Positions 24,367-34,876 of a stretch of 64,000 bases of DNA are shown in pieces. The position numbers and the translations under genes are program-made. This DNA comes from Posidonia oceanica. Taxonomy: Eukaryota; Streptophyta; Magnoliopsida; Alismatales; Posidoniaceae. Positions within the stretch are counted from its first letter, which is position 1, and each line of letters opens with the position of its first letter. The stretch spans positions 930,001 to 994,000 of the forward strand of contig JAZBRS010000077.1 in assembly GCA_037176725.1 (NCBI GenBank), written 5' to 3'. The notes beneath the pieces were generated by a model. It was not told the DNA's origin and did not search any database. It worked only from the letters and a program-made list of their open reading frames with translations.

Positions 24367-25649
24367 CGCTGACCGAGTCTCAGTGAGGGAAGGTTGCGAC
24401 GAGGAAACAAAGATGTATGGTCTAAAGGAGAGCTACTGCCGGAAGTGACGAGTAGCTTAGAGACAGAGGAGGGATGCTCAGAGTCCGGGCAGCGGATCCC
24501 GCACCTATCTGCAAAAGAGTAAAGATGTTAAAGGATGAATGCAATAAAGAGTTGTTAGGGGTGGCATGAATGGCACACATGCAAATGAATGATCTAAGAT
24601 GCGCTTTCTCACCATGCATGTCCCGAGTAGATGACCTACTAGGACGCACTCATGGGCAATGGGATTGGACAGACTCCAGGTCAAAAAAAGTAGGTCCCCT
24701 GTCCAAATCTTAGCCAAAGCTCAGTTAATAATAGGGTGGTGCATTGGTGGCCCTGACCTCGCCAAAAGCGTGGGTAGTACCCTCCACTAACACCGACACG
24801 ACCCCTGGACAAGGGGGGACAAACCGACTGACTTGGGCCATGCCAAAAGCAGTGGAACAAGAGGTCGGGACCGTCCTTCGCAGACTGTGGGTGGACTCAG
24901 AAGAGAGGATGCATGCTTTCTAGAATGAATCAAACATGCAAAATGCTTTAGAGTCTTTTACTTGCATTTTATTAACCAAAGGGGAAAATTACAAGTTATT
25001 GGCTCTAGTTGTGCTTAGATGTTATTGCTTGGCTTTATTGTAGCTTTTAGATTAAGCAAAGGGGAAGCAAACATGTCTCTACTGTCCTAGGCATGGCATG
25101 TGCAAAAGGGAAAGAGACAGACAAACATGGCATGCAATCAATCACACAACAAAGCAAAAGACATGCGCATGGCATGTGCAGGTGTTTGTGAGCATGATAG
25201 TGAAGGGAAAGCATTCATCTTGTCAGAAAGCATATATACAGGGCATGTGCGTGTGTAGTGACATAGCAAGTGTATAAAAGAAAGCATTCATCACTCAAAA
25301 AGCATGTATTGTTGCCAAACAAGTATGTAGACATGCATTATGTAGGAAATAAAGCAGTAATAAGCAGATAAGATAAAGAAAGCAAAGATAGGTAAGCATT
25401 AAAGCAAATAAAAGCAGAAGCAAAGAAAAAAGCTAGTAAACAAGCAAGAGATACAGAGCAGAGCAAGGCAAAGCAAATGCCAAGACGAAGTAGGCGAGGC
25501 AGGTGCAAAACCTAAGCAAGGTTGCCATAAGGCGACTCGCTAGGAGTTGGCACAGAGGGGCAGACAAAATAGGCAGAAGAGGTAGACAAGGCAAGCAAAG
25601 CTGCAAAACAGGCGAGCGGAAAGCCAGAAGCAAAAGCCGGAGTCTGGTA
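24367..25649 (-). other. untranslated leader of element B
   Basis: Non-coding sequence between primer site and gag. It aligns with the leader of element A in several blocks, for example 24690-24910 with 3690-3920 and 25050-25340 with 4050-4340. Confidence 0.65.
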
Positions 25650-25667
25650 TCCCCAGCGGAGTCGCCA
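25650..25667 (-). other. second, duplicated primer-site sequence
   Basis: On the minus strand this again reads TGGCGACTCCGCTGGGGA, identical to the true site 141 bp away and followed by a similar CTCCGGCTTT(T/C)GC segment. It appears to be a tandem duplication of the start of the leader. The copy next to the LTR (25808-25791) is the one placed for priming. Confidence 0.85.
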
Positions 25668-25790
25668 CTGTCGACTTCGTTGGGCAAAGTAGACAGGCGA
25701 GCAAGCAAACAAGGCAGACAAAAACACAAAGGCAAACAAAGATGCGAAATGCGAGCGAGCGAAAGCCAAGGCGAAAGCCGGAGACTAGTG

Positions 25791-25808
25791 TCCCCAGCGG
25801 AGTCGCCA
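25791..25808 (-). other. primer-binding site of element B
   Basis: TGGCGACTCCGCTGGGGA on the minus strand lies one base after the 5' LTR end at 25810. The match to a CCA-ending tRNA is of the type reported for Tat/Ogre elements (tRNA-Arg). Confidence 0.85.
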
Positions 25809-25809
25809 C

Positions 25810-28800
25810 TGTAGTAATCCCAGTGTTCAGATCGTCCATGCACACTGCCAAAGCTCGCGTGCACCAATCGGAATCAGGTTCACTATTAGCGGCTATGTCT
25901 AAGAAGGAAGACTTGACTCGGAAACACTTAAAACAGAGGAGAAAAGGTAAGAAAAGGAGAAGATAAGACAATTCAGAGTCGTCACCGTGTCTATTATCGG
26001 GAGATAAGGAAAATCGAGGAAATGCGTGAATAAACACGCAAAACCAAGCAAAGGATGCAATGCAAAGCAATGCAAAAGAAAACAGATGCAAATGAATGCA
26101 AATGAGATGACTCATGCCTAGGATAAGGGCAATATGGTCATTACGGGCCAAAAGACTGGGCAAGGACTCCTGTTACGTACGGGGAAGGTGTTAGGCACCC
26201 CCGACACGCCCGAGAATCGGTCTTTCTAGGCTTACGCTCGCATACACAGGGAAATGCAGGTTTGAATGCCTAAGTGCCAATGAATGCCTATATGAATGCT
26301 CAAAGGTGTGCTCTAAGTGATGGAATGCAATGCAAGGAAGTAAACGTGCAGTCTAAGCGCTCAGCAACGTTGTCTGTGTTCCGAACCGGGTGAACCCTGG
26401 TCCGTGAGAACTCCATGCAATAAGCATCACTGCCCTATATGCAAATGCAGTCGATAAAAACAAAACAGTGGTAAAACCAAGTAATGCAGGTGACATGCAC
26501 GAGAAAATAGCATAAAACACGCAAAACAATGCGAGAAACAGAAGCGGCACACGAAACGGTGCGAAAAACAAAGCAGGCAAGCGAAACGGTGTGAGAAAAC
26601 AAAGCGGCACGCGAAACAGTGCAAAAAACAAAGCCAGCATGCAAAACGGTGCAAGAAACAGAAGTGGCACGTGAAACGGTGCAGAAAACAAAGCCAACAC
26701 ACAAAACGGTGCGAAAAACAAAGCAAGCACGCAAAACGGTGCCAAAACAAGATCGGCACGCAAAACGGTGCGAGAAAACAAAGCGGGCACACCAAACGGT
26801 GCCAAAAGCGAAGCGGGCATGCAAAACGGTGCCAAAAGCGAAATGGGCATGCAAAACGGTGCCAAAGTGAAGCGGGCACGCAAAATGGTGCCAAAGCAAG
26901 CGAAATAAAACATTGATAAAGCCATGCAGATGCAGATGCAAAGGGGAAGAGCAGATCAAGTAAGGAGTGGTAAGCAAAGTATGTGTGAGAACAAACGCCG
27001 TTGAAAGACCACACAATGTAGGTGTGAAGACCTACAAAGGGGAAAGAAAGCAAGTAGAAGGATTACCACTGTTCTGTGACCATTTCCTACCAAAGTGTCC
27101 CACGATATGTCTCGCACACTGCCAAAAGCTTGCGATGCAGTCGGATCGTGGAAAAGGGGGAAGAAAGTCGCAATTAGTTGCAAATCCAGGGGAAACACAA
27201 CCCAAAGATGCCAAGAGTACGCGAAAAGGGGAGATAGAGTTGATAGATAAGAAGAGGGAGTCCTAATCTACATGCTTGAGAAAACAGGAGGCAAAAATAA
27301 TGCATGCAATGCAAATGATGTGCAAATGAATGCTGTGCAGGGGTTCAGAAGGACTTACCCTGGAGATCTGAAGCCTGATCTGAGAAATGCTTGGTCTGCA
27401 TTGAAGTGCGCTCCACCGGGGTTGTCTAGGCAGCTTGGTTGTGAAGATCCGGCGGTCCGATCAGAAGATGTCCCAGCTTCAAGGCAGAAGGGCCAGAACA
27501 GGGGAGAAGAATGGACCTAAGTGTAAAGGAGGTCCTAGGGGTGTGCAAAATAGGTCCTCCCATGTAAATGGGAGCTAGGAGTGCTTAAGTGTGTGCAAGA
27601 ATGCTAAATGCAGAGATGCATGGGTGCAAATACATGCAGAAATGCAAGAAAAGGAACTAAGAGTGACTTTTTAGAAAACTTAAGGACTTATATGCAATTT
27701 TTGAAAAAGTTAAGGACCTAAATGCAACGATTTCGACAAGTTAGGGGCTTATATGCAAGGTTTTTGAAAACTTGAGAGTCTGAATGCAATTTAACAAAAT
27801 GCAGGGTTTGAAATGCAATTTAATAAGGAAAACATGCATTTTAATGGATTTTGGAAACATGTAAAGGACTTACATGCAATTTGAAAACATGTAGGGGTTG
27901 AAATGCAATTTTATAAGGTAAAATGTGGATTTTAGAAGGTCAGTGAATGCAAGTGGGGGACCTATGTGCAATTTTGAAATATGCAGGGTCCAAAATACAA
28001 TTTTATAGGCAAAAATGTGCAATTAAATGAGTTTTGTAAACATGCAGAGGACCAATGTGTAATTTTGAAACATGCAGAGTCTAAAATGCAATTTTATAAG
28101 AAAAAAAGCTGAAAAATAGATGCTGTGCATACAAATGAAGGACCTATGTGCAAAAATGAGAAAACATGGGATGGAAATGCAATGCAGTAAGAAAAGTAAG
28201 AAAATAAAATGATTTATCAACAGATCAGAGGACCAAAAAGCAAAAAAAGTAAAAGACAAGATAAAAATGCAATTTACTAAGGTAAAATCAGAGTATTAAA
28301 TGAGATTAACAACCAAAGGACTGAAACACAAAAATAAAAAGATGCTGGATTGGAAAAAAGAGAGCATAAAACTTATTTGAACTACTGTACGACTAATAAG
28401 TAAATAAAATAAACAACAGGACTAGAAAGTAAATGCACAGAAACTTAAATGAATTGCAAATGGACTGGAATGTAAATAAAATAAATAACTGGGCTGGAAG
28501 TAAAGAAAAACAAATAAACTGTAACTGTAGAGGACTAAAAAGAAAATAAAAATACATGCTGGGCTAGAAATAAATTAAAACTTAAAGAAAAACACAGTAG
28601 AAGGACTAACATGTAATAAGACAGATTTTTAGGTTTTTCATGCAATTTCATATGATTTAAATTCAAACTTAAATGATTCTTAAACGATGGCAGGACTAGA
28701 AAGTAATAACATAAAAGCATGAGGCAAAAATGCAATACATGGCAAAATATGCTTAGTTAAGAAAAATAAAGGCACAGTAAAAACTCAGAAGAATGACCAC

Positions 28801-31800
28801 TGTAGCAGATTGCTACCAGTGGCCAGGGACAGAGGAGGAGGGTGCTGGTGAGGTGCAGAGCGGCGGGGGTTGTTCACCGGAGCTGTGCGGAGGTCGGTGC
28901 AGCGTCGGCGGCTAGTGACGTAGCCTGAGGATGGCCGGAGAAGACGACGGAGCACTGCGGATGGTTTTGAAGCAGACCGGAGAACTGGAGAGTCGAGGGA
29001 GTGATCTGAAAGCATAGTCGTGCTCTTGGAAGCTCCTCGGACCTCGGGAAACAATCGGAGCGGCGTTCTGCTAACCGGAGCAGTGGGTCTGATTCGGAGC
29101 TCGCCGGAGAAGAAGAAGAAACGACGGCATTGACTCGGTGAGAAAGGCGGCAGAACCCTAGTCTAAGGGGTGGAGAAGCAGTACCTGTTGTCGCGTCCGG
29201 AGCACTCCCCCGACGCGAGCAGATTCTACAGATGCCGGCGAGGTTGGACTGGCTGCTGCAGGTGTCACTGATGGCTTGCAAACGCTTGGAACAACTTCGT
29301 GCGGGTCCCCGAAGCTTGCTGAGTGCTTGGAATGGAGCTCTGCAGGTCAGTGCGATAAATGGGAACTTTGGGTGTTGCAGGAACAGCCGGAGGTGGGAGT
29401 GGGTGTCTGCTGCCCTCTGGTTCAAGTGGAGGTCGCCAGTGGGCTTCTGGATGATTGGTGAAGGTCTCTAAATGCTTGGAAGGGCTGGTGGAGGGCTGGA
29501 GAAGGAGTTTACTGATGGAGGGATTTCGGGCAGAAAGGTGTCGCAGGTGTTTGCTGTGGGGGATTCCAGCTGTGAGGAGAACTGGAGGCGAAGCTTAGGT
29601 GGCTTTGAAAGGTGGGATTCTGGTGAGTTGTTGGGTAGATTTTGGTAAGGTTTCAGGCTCGGGGGAGTTGGCAATTTTGGAAGGAGAGGTGATGGGTTGC
29701 TGTGGTGAAAAATGGAAGTGTCGGGGTGATTTCTGGGGTGGATTGGCTGTGGAATGGAGGGGCTGTGATGCTGGGATTCTGGGTGAGATTGGGGGAGGAA
29801 TTGGGAGTGATTTGTGGTCTGGAAGGGGTGCTGGTTTCAGCGGGAAGGAAGAGGAGGAAGAGGGCTGAATTTTTGCAAGGCAGAGGAGGAGAATGGAGGC
29901 TCCCAGGCTGCTCTGGTGCTCTCTCTCTCAGGACGACAAAAGGTGGAAGAAGGAGGAGTGGAGGTGAGGTTTTAACAGGAGCTACTGGAGGCTGAGCGCG
30001 TAGTGGATTTTTGAATTCCCACCGGCGCAGGCTGCTGCTGATGGAGACGAGCGGCCGGCGAGGAGACGGGCAATTAATGCCCCCCCGGAAGATCCGCTGA
30101 GAGACGAGAGAGGAGCAGCGAGCTATTGCTGAAATGATCGAGAGGGAGAAGTTGAACTTGAAAGAGGAGGGAGTTAGCTGCGGGAGAAGAAGCAGCCTGA
30201 AGAAGAAGAAGAAGGAGGGAAGGAGGAAGACTGTGGGCAGTGGGCCGGGCCTTGTGCGGAGGAAAAAAAAAGAAAGAAAAAAAAGAAAGAAGGAAGGAGG
30301 GGAAGAGTTGGTGGGCTGGACCAAAAGAAAGAAGAAAGAAATTGAAAAAGAAAGAAGAAGAAAGGAAGGAAAAGAAAGGAAGAAGAAGAAGGGGAAAATA
30401 AAAATAAAAATAGAAAAAGATTTGAAAATGTTTTTAAAGTAGTTGTTTAAGTTAGGATTTTTAATTTGGTTTTTATAAGATTGTCTTTAATTAGTTAATT
30501 AGGATTAGAAAGAGTTTTTAGTTTTGATTTGAGTTTTCAGGGTTTTCTTTAAGTTTTCTTTAATTCGTTTTTTGATTTTGTTTTAAATGTTTGTTAAGTT
30601 TTTTAATTGTTTTTTAGTTAAGTTTTTCTTGTTAAGTTTTTCTTGTTAAGTTGGGATTTTTTATTAGGCTTTTTAAAGGTTGTTTTTAAGTTAATTAGTT
30701 AGGAGGTGTTTTAGTTTTTGAGGATTTTTTCTTAAGTCTTCTTTAGATTGTTTTTTGATTTAAGTTCTTTTAATATTTTTTAGTTAAGTTTTTCCTTGTT
30801 AAGTTTTTTAATTAAGTGTTTTTAGATTGTTTCAAGTTTTTTGATTGTTTTTCTTTTTTCTTTTTAATTAAGTTCTTAGATTGTTTCTTTTAGATTTGTT
30901 AAGTTAAGTTTTTTTCTTAATTACTTGTCTTAGTGTTTTTAATTGATTTCTTTCTTTTTAGGATTTTTTTTTGATCATTTTTAATAGGGTTTTTACCTTT
31001 GGTTTGTTTTGATTATATTTTGGTTTTTGCTTGATTTTATAGCATTTTCTTTTTGTTAGTTTTGTATTTTTTAGATTGCATTCATGGTTTCCTTTTTTAG
31101 TTGGATTTAGTTAGATTTTTGTTTTTAATTGTTTGCTTAAGTTTTTAATTATTTCTTTTTAGGATTTTGATTTGTTTTTCTTTTGTTTTAGAGTTTTAAA
31201 GGTTTTTCAAAGATTTAGTGGAAGAAAGAAAAGGAAGGGGAAAAGGAAAAAGGAAAGGAAGAAATGAAGGAGTAAAGAAGAAAGAGAGGAGTGGAAGGAA
31301 AATAAATATTAGAAAATCAAGGAATAAGCTAAAAATAAAATAAAAATATAAATAAGATACAGAAGAGATAGATGCACAAGGTGGGCCCACAGCCAGGCAA
31401 GGAAAAGAGAGAGAAGAGAGTGAAAAGAAGGAGAATAAGAAGGAGAGAGAGAGGAGAGAGAAAAGAATAATCTAGGAGAGAGAAAAGGATAATTTGGAAA
31501 AAAGAAGGGGTTAGAGGTTTAGAAAAGAGGTGAAATCTGGGGAGTGTGTGGCCTAGTGTCTCTAGTGTTGGACCTAGGGTTTGGGTTTGGATTTTGGAAG
31601 GTTTTGAAAGGATTTTGAGGTGTAGAAAAAAGGGTATTTTTACCTAGGTTTTCTAGGGTTTTTGGGAGTGGTTTTGGTTTGAAATTTCTAAGGGTTTTTG
31701 GTTGGTCTGCTAAGTTAGAACGGGTGAGTTTTCCTATGGTTTTTGGGTAGTTTTTGGGCAGTTTTTGGGCTTGGGAAAGGGGTGTGATTCTAGGTTAAGT

Positions 31801-31918
31801 TTGGGCTTGTTTTGAAGAGAAGGATGAATAGGAATGGTGTAGGTTTTGACCTAGATTTGGATTCAGAAGCCACCAGAAGATTCCAATTGATTCAGCCTGT
31901 CAAAATGGGGTGTCAACA
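25810..31918 (-). repeat. 5' LTR of element B, 6109 bp
   Basis: It begins TGTTGACACCCC at 31918 and ends CTACA at 25810. The architecture equals that of the 3' LTR: purine-rich blocks (31215-31500 and 30130-30420), T-rich block (30440-31190), GC-rich block (28790-30080), ATGCAA-rich block (27600-28340), minisatellite (26514-26900), conserved U5 block (26157-26230) and primer-site-like GGTGACGACTCTG (25986-25974). Confidence 0.92.
26514..26900 (-). repeat. minisatellite in 5' LTR of element B
   Basis: Units of about 30-33 bp with core GCAAAACGGTGCCAAAAGCG. The array is longer than in the 3' LTR. It is open in several frames on both strands, which gives misleading ORFs of up to about 200 codons. 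Confidence 0.8.
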
Positions 31919-31923
31919 GTAGC
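31919..31923. other. target-site duplication GTAGC, right copy
   Basis: GTAGC directly follows the LTR terminus TGTCAACA of element B and matches 12081-12085 exactly. Confidence 0.92.
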
Positions 31924-32484
31924 GAGTTCCATTCCTTCAAAACAAATAAAGTAGATCAAGGTGAGTCCAAGTGTAGTATACAACATCCGAGAAATAAGAA
32001 ATAACATAAACAAATGCAACTAATACTAACTAGGGGTGGTTCCCCGCAAGCATATGCTATGGGTCTCTTTAAGAAATGCAATGATAAAAAAAAGTAGACT
32101 GGAACATATACTCCCTTCACCCTCGTGCTATATGTTATTGGATGAGGAAGCGGAGGCACAGACATAGCTCTGGCTAGGCACGATCTCTAGAATCTCACAC
32201 ATAATTGGGACAGAGTAGAGGGGACATGAGTTACTCAAAATCGTAACACTATAGCACATTCAGGGGTCTCTCACAAAGCTATGGCTTCTCTCTCTGATTC
32301 TCTAAAAGCTGTCTCTCAATCTAGAAGATGCCTCCCCTTCTCTTTGTAAAATGGCACCTGATTCTCAAAAATGCCTCCCCTTGAACTCTAGCTCTTAGGG
32401 CGAATTTATAGAATTTTAGGACGTCAGAAAGGACGAGTGGAAGCTTCTAGATATGAAATTAAAATTAAAAATCTGATATTTTTA

Positions 32485-32745
32485 CTAGTCGCCGCATGAA
32501 CCAGTGACAAGCATAAATATCCTATTTTAATGACGTGGAAATGAAGTGGAGGCTCACTGATCGAATAAGGAAATAGTCCACATAGGCTAGTCGCCGCTAC
32601 GAGCGGCAGCGAGCCACAAATATTTTGTTTTTAATGACTTGGAAATGATGTGGAGGATCGCTTATTGGATAAGGAACTAGTCCACATAAGCTAGTTGCCG
32701 CTGTGATCGGTGCTGAGCTACAGATATCCACATTTTTCTAGAATT
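32485..32745. repeat. tandem repeat, period about 103 bp
   Basis: About two and a half copies start at 32485, 32587 and 32691 with CTAGT(C/T)GCCGC, followed by a variable centre and a GATAAGGAA(C/A)TAGTCCACATA end. Confidence 0.8.
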
Positions 32746-33125
32746 TTCGAGAATCTTGGTTGCTATGATATATATGATATACAATATATTTAAGTGCTTG
32801 AAAAATTGTTGAAATAATAATAATTATGGGAAAATGTTAGAATATTTTATAAAAATCCCATATTTTATATTAAAGCCCAGGATGACAAAATATGTTTAGA
32901 GAGAGTGGCAGGATGCCCGTCGCCTACTAACGTGGTGACAACACTCAACTAGTCACCAATGTCACTAGTGACAAGCAATGTCGCCACATAAGGAGGCAAT
33001 GAGTTGATATTCTTGCATTTTTCTCCCTATCTTTTATATTAATCCACAGAGACTCGTTAAAAGCTCAAAAAAACTTCAGAAATTCCATGAAATCATAAAA
33101 CCATTTCATTTAACATTAAAATACT

Positions 33126-33345
33126 CAATTCTACCACTAATTTAAGTGCAACGAGAGTATTAACTCAACCACAGCTAATAAACTCGCATTAAATATTGTT
33201 AAAGGGACTCAAACTTGTCACTAGTTTGAGTAGAATAAGAGTGTTAGCTCTACCATAGCTAACAGACTTATACTGAGAAAAGTGTTCAAGGAACTCAAAC
33301 TTGTCACTAGTTTGAGTGTGTCAGCTCTACCACAGCTAAGACCTT
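33126..33345. repeat. degenerate repeat with an inverted repeat core
   Basis: About three diverged copies carry CTAATTTAAGT or CACTAGTTTGAGT with an ACCACAGCTAA segment. Two copies contain CTCAAACT-TGTCACT-AGTTTGAG with perfect 8-bp arms. Confidence 0.65.
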
Positions 33346-33629
33346 GAATCAAGTAAAACCAAGTGATGTTTTTAAATGAATTATGGAATAACTGGAAAAT
33401 GTGCTATAAGTCCTTAGTCATGTGATTTAGGGTGTCTCAAGGTTTCCTATCCTTAATTGACTCTCAGAAATGTCAAAATAGGATATCTATAGCTCCCAAT
33501 GAGTGGTTTTCAAGGCCTGACAGAGGAGCTATCCAGGTTGCGTTTTGAGTTGGTTTTGGAATATGTTTCCAAAAGTGTTTTCCAAATGATTTTTGAGGAA
33601 AACATTGAATGTTTTGGAAAGATTTTATG

Positions 33630-33942
33630 GGGACCAGGAGACCTAAGCTGTTGGCCAACCTTCCAAGGATGGGGTGATAGCTCTATGAGCTACTTGCTTA
33701 AGGTGAGGTCTGAGTGGTTATGTGGTTTTGAGGGACCAAGTGACCAATGCTCCTGGCGACCTTCTGGGATGGGTGATCCCTCTAGGGTCGTGAGTTGCTT
33801 GCTTAGGGTAAGGTCTGAGTGATTCTGTGGTTTTGAGGGACCAAGAGACCGATGCTCCCGGTCGGCCTTTAGGGATGGGTGATACCCGTAGGGTCGCGAG
33901 CTGCTTCCATAGGTTGAGGTCTAAGTGGTTTTCGTGGTTTTG
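33630..33942. repeat. three-copy tandem repeat, period about 104 bp
   Basis: Copies start at about 33630, 33733 and 33838 with GGGACCA, and end in GAGGTCTGAGTGGTT...GTGGTTTTG. A 107-codon ORF (33499-33822) spans it but is only a reading of the repeat. Confidence 0.85.
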
Positions 33943-34419
33943 CTGAGACTTGTGGTTTGAGGTGCTGGCTGGACCTAGAGGTGAAAGACTCTAGTTATTC
34001 CGAGCACTGTGGCTAGGACCGAGAGGTCATGGTTGAGGTCTGTCTGACCAAGAGAACGAGGTTGAGGTCTAGCTATGACAACGAGAGCGCATACCGTGTG
34101 GGGTTGTCCTGAGAGAGGATAGCTTGCCCGAGGTGGGTGTGCGGCTTTCCTAAGGAGGGTTAGCTTTGTGAGGGTCCTGTAGAGAGGCAAGACGCCAGGC
34201 AGACATAATCTTCCACCGGGTGGCTTGTCCGTGGCAGTGCAGCACACTACAGTGGCTGCTTGTGGCTAGTGTTGGTTGGTTGGCGCCGGGAAGCACAACA
34301 CATTGTTGTTGGTTGTTGTGGTTGTGGTATTGCTGAGCCCTGATTCAGGAAATCAGGCTCTAGCCTAGAGAAGACCGTGTTTTCTGAGTAGTGGCTCTAT
34401 GTTTGGTTTTGTGGTTGTT

Positions 34420-34545
34420 GTTCGCCTGTGTGGCATTATTGTTTGCCTGTGTGGCATTATTTTTCACCTGTGTGGTGTTGTTGTTTCACCTGTGTGGCAT
34501 TGTGGTTGCTCCTATGTGGCATTGTTGTTTTGCTTGTGTGGTTTT
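34420..34545. repeat. short tandem repeat CCTGTGTGGCATT
   Basis: Five to six imperfect copies of about 26-30 bp, each with TGTGTGGCATTGTTGTTT-like sequence, inside family X. Confidence 0.75.
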
Positions 34546-34871
34546 GGTTTAAAAGAAAGAGAAAATGGTTTTAAGGGCATGTTTTAAAGGATTTGCTGCT
34601 TGCTAGGCAATAGTGAATTGCCCTGTTGTGGTATTGTAGCATCTAGGAGAGATGCTTGAGTTCTGTTGCTTTTGGTGTGGTTACGCCTGGCTCCTCGATA
34701 TTGTTTGTCGAGCCAACTTTATGTGTGTTTAGGGTGGGTGTGTGCTGGGTGACCTTTTTGAGTGGTCACTCTTGTTTGCTTTGATTTATGTTTTTCGTAG
34801 GTGTAGGATAGGAGTAGGATTTTGCTAGTACACATAGTGAGGAGTCACGTTGCCACACATCATGGATCTGG

Positions 34872-34876
34872 GTAGG
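34872..34876. other. possible target duplication GTAGG, left copy
   Basis: GTAGG precedes the solo LTR, and GAAGG follows it at 39494-39498. The empty version of the same family X site at 62750-62770 reads GGGTAGGTAAGATAATTTAAT, which supports an insertion at this point. Confidence 0.65.

Larger units (their letters stand above)
12086..31918 (-). mobile_element. complete non-autonomous Tat-like element B, 19.8 kb
   Basis: The minus-strand element has a 5' LTR (31918-25810), primer site (25808-25791), leader, broken gag (24366-about 22190), a 4.1 kb repeat-rich region without pol, a polypurine tract (18024-18011) and a 3' LTR (18010-12086). Perfect 5-bp duplications GTAGC flank it. Gag matches elements A and C up to the segment just after the zinc knuckle, then homology stops near 22190. 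No protease, RT, RNase H or integrase motif is visible. It therefore probably moved with enzymes from a related element such as A. Confidence 0.92.
31924..34876. other. older repeat-rich DNA (family X, LTR-like)
   Basis: This continues 10469-12085 across element B. I see no protein. Its last part (about 34200-34876, continued at 39494-39636) recurs at 61905-62875 and partly at 63608-64000. The recurring part ends in a GTCGTTACA or GTCATTACA terminus, as an LTR end would. A minus-strand TATAAATTC (about 32404-32412) could be a promoter but is unsupported otherwise. Four tandem repeats inside are listed separately. Confidence 0.5.

Noticed and set aside
26514..26900. Possible CRISPR-like array
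   Set aside because: Units are contiguous and degenerate without unique spacers, and lie in a plant LTR. It is a minisatellite.
26427..27053. ORFs of about 200 codons over the LTR minisatellite (also 5234-5797 and 12679-13263)
   Set aside because: Several frames on both strands are open because the 30-33 bp unit has few stops. Cys/Phe-rich repeats change with copy number.
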